The notes beneath the pieces are model-generated. The model was given only the letters and a program-made list of their open reading frames with translations. It was not told the origin of the DNA and made no database searches. Below are positions 30,101 to 34,966 of a DNA stretch of 34,966 nt, piece after piece. Source of the DNA: an uncultured Methylococcaceae bacterium. GTDB taxonomy: Bacteria > Pseudomonadota > Gammaproteobacteria > Methylococcales > Methylomonadaceae. The stretch is taken from contig CAIXDX010000014.1 in NCBI GenBank assembly GCA_903918335.1, forward strand, positions 1 through 34,966, read 5' to 3'. How positions within the stretch are numbered: position 1 is the stretch's first letter; the number at the start of each line of letters is the position of its first letter. The translations under genes were made by a program, and so were the position numbers.

Positions 30101-30632
30101 CTTTAGCTAATTGATGTTGTGCTAGCTCAGCTTGTCGAAAGGCGTGATTCTTTTGTTCTAGCTCAGCCAGTAACTGCTGTAATTGAGCCAGTGGCTCAGT
30201 AACAGGCTGGTGGGGATTGGGGATTAAGGCTTCATCAAAGATCTGTGTGTCAGGTGTGGTCTTGCCATAGTAAATAGCCAAAAACCGTAGGAATCTAAAC
30301 AGATACTTTAAGCAGGCTAAAGCCTCTTGCTCAGTAATCTTAGTGCCATGGGCGGCCGCATTACCGGTTTTACGAATTAAATTAAGTTCAGAAAAGAAAG
30401 TACGATTAAACAAGCCAGTAAAAGCTGGTTCATGCATCAAGGTACTTAAATCAGACCGCCAAGGCCGAATTAATTTAGCGTCATGATCATAAAGCCAGTT
30501 AACCCCATTCTCAAAGGTACTCCGACACAGCACCGCCGTTGAGGTGGGAGAGATAAAGGTCAACTTCTCAGCTTCAATAGCATCAGTGTATAACTGAGGA
30601 AATTCAGCTTTAATGAAGTTGAAGTTACTCAT
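27174..30632 (-). CDS. hsdR: Type I restriction endonuclease subunit R
   Basis: 1152 aa; LLVMATGSGKTRTASAIVDML, IDEAHRSIYQKY, GLTATPKTEVD, QMIGRGTRLCPDLFG; nuclease-like AVVEAKK. Confidence 0.95.
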   Translation of the reverse strand: MSNFNFIKAEFPQLYTDAIEAEKLTFISPTSTAVLCRSTFENGVNWLYDHDAKLIRPWRSDLSTLMHEPAFTGLFNRTFFSELNLIRKTGNAAAHGTKITEQEALACLKYLFRFLRFLAIYYGKTTPDTQIFDEALIPNPHQPVTEPLAQLQQLLAELEQKNHAFRQAELAQHQLAKENTELQAQLQAQRAEIAARKIEREKTLDVGSTIPLLVSEAETRRRYIDLSLKECGWIHLRQGRELEYEVTGMPHSTNPSGKGYVDYVLWGDNGLPLAVVEAKKTMANPKKGKHQAELYADCLQAMHGQRPIIFYSNGFETYLWDDLFCPEREVQGFYSKDELQLLIDRRSTRTDLRAFKVNTDIAGRAYQLEAIKRVAENSVITKKGELRSRSRQSLLVMATGSGKTRTASAIVDMLTKCNWAKRVLFLADRNALVTQAKNAFNEYLPHLSAIDLTKEKEDNGTRLVFSTYPTIMNRIDGLVAGDQRFYGVGHFDLIIIDEAHRSIYQKYKAIFDYFDAMLVGLTATPKTEVDHNTYGLFGIEDHNPTFAYELDKAVNEQYLVPFKAQSVPLKFLREGIKYQDLSEAEKEEYELKFGDPSDGEAPEEISSAALNQWLFNTDTVDQVLNHLMTQGIKVQGGDKLGKTIIFAKNHEHAVFIEQRFNKNYPEYVGKFLRVIDNYETKAQNLLELFVDKYEEQDPQIAVSVDMMDTGVDAPRVVNLVFFKPVKSATKFWQMIGRGTRLCPDLFGSGHHKKEFAIFDYCQNFEYFGVNPNGIEGNIVKSLTQQVFEAKLEVAFLIREKSDSSEDERALAEGYITELQQLVAGLDRQRFVVKAEMRAVVEYSEQSRWANLFKSDLLDVTEHLSKLILPEPADDELARRFDILILNYQLALLTSAYRTEQFINKISGTAQALLKKQNIPAIGLQVALLNELQTDVFWKEISLNRLDHVRVSLRDLIKYLDKEKQINVITSFKDALDIGGINEHNLVPTYTNLQSYKDRVESYIRNHKDHLVIHKLKTNKPITETEINVLEDILFDGKTIGTKQDYIAHYGDKPLGAFIRGIVGLDITAAQDAFADFIQAGNLRADQLTFINQIIQYLTTNGTIDKTLLFEPPFTNLHDQSLFGVFDEVAIGQVIKLIDTVNHNALVDKKITM

Positions 30633-31282
30633 AGAGTTAGTATCGGTTGAAAAAACTTTTTCTGTGTCCCTGAAAACGCATTAATCAGTTCTTTTTGTAC
30701 ATCGGGATAAGTCTCGAATACCTGCATCCATACAGACCAAAAACCATTATTTAAGGCTAAATCGATTATTGTTTCTATATCACAGTCTTTATTTTGATAT
30801 TTCTGTAGATAACGATTTGCTAACACCCAGCTTCCTTTCCGATCTAGCCATAATGTATCATTACCTGAATAACCTCGCTTACTTGGAACCCTATCTAATC
30901 CAGCTAAATTAATAAGGGCGCGAGCCTTATCTTTTAAATCATTATCAAGATCAGGTTTAACTTGAATAAAGCCATCGTTCAAATACATAAAAACATCATA
31001 GGTATTATCACGGTCAGGCAATAACGTATCCGTTATTGCTTTTGTATCCTTTATACTATTACAGCTCGTACACGATAATAAAAAATTGCTCCACTCAAGT
31101 TCCAGTGCGGGAAAGCTTTTTTTATCTTGAATATGCTCAACAGCCAAAGCTGAGCGAAAACCTTGTCTTTCACAGTAACTACAAAATCCACCTATGGCTT
31201 TGATTAAATCATCTTTTGCATCACCATAAGGGATGTAGCTTTGTTTATTGCCCTGAAACAAGCTTTTATCAACAGGGCGCAT
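30629..31282 (-). CDS. HNH endonuclease-like protein, Septu PtuB-like
   Basis: CSYCER...LAVEHIQDKKSFPALELEWSNFLLSCTSCNSIKDTK (HNH with CxxC pairs); overlaps ATPase stop and hsdR start. Confidence 0.75.
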   Translation of the reverse strand: MRPVDKSLFQGNKQSYIPYGDAKDDLIKAIGGFCSYCERQGFRSALAVEHIQDKKSFPALELEWSNFLLSCTSCNSIKDTKAITDTLLPDRDNTYDVFMYLNDGFIQVKPDLDNDLKDKARALINLAGLDRVPSKRGYSGNDTLWLDRKGSWVLANRYLQKYQNKDCDIETIIDLALNNGFWSVWMQVFETYPDVQKELINAFSGTQKKFFQPILTL

Positions 31283-32550
31283 TATCTCAATCCTGTTTTT
31301 CGTTCCGCTTTCATTAATGCCACATAAACAGGATCATCACTAAACTCAAGCTCTATCTCATCTAGCTGAGATTTTATATCTTTGGTTTTACTATCGGTCG
31401 CCGCTGTTTTGCCTTGTTCGATTAAATCAAAATATTCTGAGGCTAATCTTTGCAATTCAAGAAATCGTTGGCTACGTTTAACATCTTCAACTAGCATGTC
31501 GGTTTCTGCAATTTCTTCAATGCTTTTAGTAAATGGAGGTTCGCTTACATGACCATCTAAATTAATTAACTCCACAGTTCGTAATGATTGAACAATAAAA
31601 GGCGAATGCGTTGTGACAATAAATTGAATCTTTGGGAAGGTTCTTTTAAGGTCGGCAATAATATTTCTTTGCCATGACGGATGTAGGTGCATATCGATCT
31701 CATCAATTAAGACCACCCCTTCTGTTTCCTTAACGGCATCAGCCCCCAGATGAGGATTAAGCGTAATAGCTCGATAAGCAATATCGGCCGCAAGTCGGAT
31801 GATATTTTGATAACCATCACTGAGCATATTAAAGGACATCCATTGACCACTCTCAAGTTGCCCGAGCATATCATCCGCTGCCCAACTAAAACGAATACAC
31901 GTCCAACTAGGAACCATGCTGGTAATCACCCCAGTAAAGGCCTTATAAAGGGTATTATCCTTATCAAATTTTAATATGGAATCTTCGAAGGTTTTAAACC
32001 ATTCTAAAAATTGACGTCGAAAAGATCGCGGATCTAAAGCACCATCATAACCATCAAATCGAGAACCTTGTTTCTTATAAGCTAATTTTTTATGTTGCTC
32101 TTGCGCAAGACGTTCTGTGCCGTAGTAAGCAAGCAACGGTAAAGAATCGACACCACCGCTTCTAACATTTTGTGCATACGCTTTAGCGAGTTCAATCAAC
32201 TCCTGAGCATTTTTATAACTGGTTGCGCCCCCAGACTCTTTTACAGTATCTCTATACCAATTAAATGTTTGTCCGGCCAGCGTTTGATTAACGCTGATTT
32301 TAAACGGCAATTGAATCTCAACACTTTCTGGTGAGACAATCACTTTTCGCTTTTCATGATTCTTTAAAGGCCTAGAAGCAACCCCTTCAATACCTAAAAA
32401 GAAAGTACCCAATACAAAAGATAAGGCATCCAAAACGCTGGTTTTTCCAGATGCATTATCACCAATCAAAACAGACATGTGAGGATCAAAAGAAAACTCT
32501 TTATCTTCGAAACCTTTAAAGTTTTTTATGCGTATGTGGTTTATTTTCAT
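31282..32550 (-). CDS. AAA/SMC-like ATPase, Septu PtuA-like
   Basis: IRIKNFKGFEDKEFSF, Walker A GDNASGKTSVLDALSF, Walker B VVLIDEIDMHLHPSWQ, FIVTTHSPFIVQSL. Confidence 0.8.
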   Translation of the reverse strand: MKINHIRIKNFKGFEDKEFSFDPHMSVLIGDNASGKTSVLDALSFVLGTFFLGIEGVASRPLKNHEKRKVIVSPESVEIQLPFKISVNQTLAGQTFNWYRDTVKESGGATSYKNAQELIELAKAYAQNVRSGGVDSLPLLAYYGTERLAQEQHKKLAYKKQGSRFDGYDGALDPRSFRRQFLEWFKTFEDSILKFDKDNTLYKAFTGVITSMVPSWTCIRFSWAADDMLGQLESGQWMSFNMLSDGYQNIIRLAADIAYRAITLNPHLGADAVKETEGVVLIDEIDMHLHPSWQRNIIADLKRTFPKIQFIVTTHSPFIVQSLRTVELINLDGHVSEPPFTKSIEEIAETDMLVEDVKRSQRFLELQRLASEYFDLIEQGKTAATDSKTKDIKSQLDEIELEFSDDPVYVALMKAERKTGLR

Positions 32551-32596
32551 AATTTACTTAAATGTGCTGAATACGGGAAGTTGTTTCTAAAATACT

Positions 32597-32934
32597 CTAG
32601 CTCACATAACAGTCATCGCGGACAACTTTGTCTGCTATTAATCGGCCACTATATTTTGTCAACGTCGCGAGGGCATTTTCATGCCGTATTTGTTCTTCTT
32701 CGACTTGTTTGGCTATCGCCTCGTCCATCTCTTCTAAGGTTACGGTCGATCCTGTATAAGCTAAGATTTTTGGACCTGCGTCAACCTGTGAGACTTTATT
32801 TGTTTTTTTACTGGTCGCATGATGATTGCGTCGCCTTAGCGTTCAAAAGCCAATTCAGTACCCGGTTTTAAACCCAGCGATTGAATCAGATTGTCAGGTA
32901 TGTGGACATCGCCATAAACGGATAAGGTGGGCAT
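32597..32934 (-). pseudogene. AbrB/MazE-VapB-type antitoxin remnant
   Basis: MPTLSVYGDVHIPDNLIQSLGLKPGTELAFER*GDAIIMRPVKK then a shifted frame (TNKVSQVDAGPKILAYTGSTVTLEEMDEAIAKQVEEEQ). In-frame TAA plus frameshift at an A7 run. Confidence 0.7.
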
Positions 32935-32985
32935 GTGCTTACTCTAATAATAGTTTAAGTGTGTGTAGAATATAACATAAAGCCG

Positions 32986-33018
32986 TTAAGCGGTTAACTC
33001 GCCTTTAAAAGCCCTTTG
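32986..33018 (-). pseudogene. Remnant of a second hsdS 3' end (QRAFKGELTA*)
   Basis: Translation matches the intact HsdS C-terminus QRAFKGELTV* located about 120 bp away. Confidence 0.75.
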
Positions 33019-33108
33019 AGGTTAAGCCATTCGTAATCAGGTTAAGCCTAACTCCCAACCCTGATTTACATAACCCTCGTTTAGTTTTGGCATAAGTTTC
33101 GTTAATGG

Positions 33109-34290
33109 TTAAACCGTTAACTCACCTTTAAAGGCACGTTGTAGCAGGCTGTTAAATAATGCTTCTGACTTTTCTAGACCGGCTAGGGCTAGTTGTTTTT
33201 GGGCTTCTATGGCTAGTATACGTTCGGCGTATTGGTTTTGTAAGTTGATAGGAGGACGTAATACAGGAAACTTTCTTAATTGAGTTTTGTTTATTGAAGC
33301 AATACCTGTAGTCTGCTTACCTAACTTAAGAAAGTAGCGTTTTCCATATTCACTTCCGCATAATTTACTTAAATATATAGGCGTACTTTTATTACATAGT
33401 AACCTGACTCTAAAAATATGATTTTGATGAATACAATTTTCAATCTCATCATTCCAGACAGTACCTCTACCCAGTTTATCTGGATCACCACCTTCAGTTA
33501 ATAATATATCTCCTTTATGCAACCCAAACTTCTGTATATCTTCTTCTGTACCTGGGATTGTTTTAATCTCCTGAAGATTTAAGTGCCCATCTTGTACATT
33601 CGCAACTCTCATATAAGGGATATTTAAATTAGCCTTAGACTTTAGTTTTCGCCCTTTTGTTACACCTGAAACAATATCAGCAATTTCTTCTAATTCAATT
33701 TTATCCCACCCCATCGGATTACTAACCGGATCACCGAACATCTCCAAAAACAATGACTGGCTAAGGGCAGTGTATTTTTCAATCAGTTGTTGGTCTTTTT
33801 GTCTTAGGTTGTCTGCTGCATTTAATATACTGGCAATCTTTTGTTGTTCTGGTAGCGGTGGATACGGAATTTTAAATCGATCAAATTTAACCTTTGTTAT
33901 ATGTTTCATTGTGGAGCCGTGTGTTTCCCGCCCCATTTCATTTAAAGAAGTACCAATTAAATATTTAAAGAACTGCTTATCAAATTCTTTTTTATCAAAT
34001 ACCACTTTAAACAAATGCTGATTTAACCAAGCATCCTCACCTTTCCAAAGATAAATTCCTAAAGTAGCTGACCATGAAATAAGTAAATCGCCATACTTAA
34101 CTTTATACCTATCACCAATTTCGCCACTAAAATAATTAATATCACTAGAACCCTTTGTAAGATTTTGTATTCTGATGATTTCAAGTCCATTTGAACTCCA
34201 ATCTGTTGGCTTAAATGCATATCCATTTATAAATGTGGCTGCGTCACCTAGATTAATAATTTCCCAGTCATTTAATTTAGTTACGTCCAT
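33109..34290 (-). CDS. hsdS: Type I restriction-modification specificity subunit S
   Basis: Two target-recognition-like halves; PLPEQQKIASILNAADNLRQKDQQLIEKYTALSQSLFLEMFGDP spacer; C-terminal LLQRAFKGELTV. Confidence 0.95.
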   Translation of the reverse strand: MDVTKLNDWEIINLGDAATFINGYAFKPTDWSSNGLEIIRIQNLTKGSSDINYFSGEIGDRYKVKYGDLLISWSATLGIYLWKGEDAWLNQHLFKVVFDKKEFDKQFFKYLIGTSLNEMGRETHGSTMKHITKVKFDRFKIPYPPLPEQQKIASILNAADNLRQKDQQLIEKYTALSQSLFLEMFGDPVSNPMGWDKIELEEIADIVSGVTKGRKLKSKANLNIPYMRVANVQDGHLNLQEIKTIPGTEEDIQKFGLHKGDILLTEGGDPDKLGRGTVWNDEIENCIHQNHIFRVRLLCNKSTPIYLSKLCGSEYGKRYFLKLGKQTTGIASINKTQLRKFPVLRPPINLQNQYAERILAIEAQKQLALAGLEKSEALFNSLLQRAFKGELTV

Positions 34291-34430
34291 TATTCAATAC
34301 CAGATTGAGTAATTTTTTCTGGTGACGTCATTTTTATATCACCATTCCAATATTCACTTATTAATCTCGATAGTGTTGAACCGGTTATAATCTCGCAACA
34401 ATCACCAAGAAATCTTATATGCTTAATCAC
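34290..34430 (-). pseudogene. 46-codon hsdS 5' fragment between hsdM and hsdS
   Basis: VIKHIRFLGDCCEIITGSTLSRLISEYWNGDIKMTSPEKITQSGIE*, like an HsdS N-terminal TRD (LGDxxEIxxGSTPSR...EYWNGDI). GTG overlaps hsdM TGA and TAA overlaps hsdS ATG. Confidence 0.7.
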
Positions 34431-34966
34431 TCCAACAACTCCTTCAACACCCTTAAAGCCAACCCTCTTTCCAAATCCAACCGCTCAATATCCGCAATTA
34501 TCTTAGCCGGTGCTTCATACCCGACTTCTTCATAAACAATTTCTTTATAGCGATTAATGCTCAAATCCCAGTCATTGGCTTTAATCTCTGCCAGTGGCAC
34601 TAAGAAGCTTTTCTCAGTTCGAGCCCGATCTTGCTCTAACTCTCGCTGAGCAAAACGGCTCACAATGTCGGGTATATCACTCGTAGCAATGGGACTACGT
34701 TTATCATCCAGGCTATAGCCATCGGCTTGCATGTCATAAAACCAAACGTTATCGGTACCGCCGTTATTGGTCTTGGTGAAAATCACAATAGCGGTACTCA
34801 CGCCCGCATAGGGTTTAAACACGCCACTGGGCATGGAGATAATCGCTTCCAGTTTGTGTTTACTGAGCAAAGTTTCGCGTAATTGTTTATGCGCATTAGA
34901 TGAACCAAACAGCACGCCATCAGGAATAATCACCGCACAACGACCACCGATTTTTAACATGCGTAG
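34427..34966 (-). CDS. hsdM: Type I restriction-modification methyltransferase subunit M (C-terminal part, truncated by window end)
   Basis: LKIGGRCAVIIPDGVLFGSSNAHKQLRETLL, MPSGVFKPYAGVSTAIVIFTK, WDLSINRYKE; the frame remains open to the window edge. Confidence 0.93.
   Translation of the reverse strand, partial: LRMLKIGGRCAVIIPDGVLFGSSNAHKQLRETLLSKHKLEAIISMPSGVFKPYAGVSTAIVIFTKTNNGGTDNVWFYDMQADGYSLDDKRSPIATSDIPDIVSRFAQRELEQDRARTEKSFLVPLAEIKANDWDLSINRYKEIVYEEVGYEAPAKIIADIERLDLERGLALRVLKELLE

Noticed and set aside
32479-32871. 130-aa plus-strand ORF
   Set aside because: Lies antisense over the ptuA-like 5' end and the antitoxin remnant; no domain-like composition, while the minus-strand reading gives recognisable proteins.
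33019-33108. Short direct repeat AGGTTAAGCC twice, about 20 bp apart
   Set aside because: Only two short copies; not a CRISPR or a convincing mobile-element end.
1-34966. CRISPR array or IS element/transposase
   Set aside because: No regularly spaced repeats and no transposase/integrase motifs seen in either strand, despite the accessory character of the right end.

Overview
The window looks like gammaproteobacterial chromosome of moderate-to-low GC. From left to right it contains: (1) a tRNA-Leu(UAG) and a radical SAM protein. (2) A co-directional tripartite ABC exporter operon (FtsX/DevC-like permease, ATPase, HlyD-type periplasmic adaptor, NodT-type outer-membrane factor) ending in a monofunctional transglycosylase. 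(3) A complete minus-strand urea block: porin, urtABCDE, a HupE/UreJ-like nickel permease and ureDABCEFG. (4) A divergent plus-strand signalling block: a secreted unknown, an NCS1-permease/histidine-kinase/receiver fusion with a conserved-looking Cys cluster, and a REC-LuxR response regulator. (5) A small accessory block: a MarR-type regulator with a Cys-rich tail, divergent from small secreted/membrane ORFs behind a consensus sigma70 promoter, then a MOSC gene broken by an apparent internal deletion. (6) A defence island: type I R-M (hsdR, hsdS, partial hsdM) with a Septu-like ATPase/HNH pair between hsdS and hsdR. The most informative unannotated structure is a set of gene ghosts. These are a collapsed hsdR 3' remnant at about 24.36-24.50 kb, pieces of an older hsdS on both sides of the intact hsdS (a 46-codon overlapping mini-ORF and a 10-codon tail), and a doubly broken AbrB-type antitoxin. 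Together they suggest repeated turnover of the defence locus. All family assignments come from motif recognition by eye; no searches were run.
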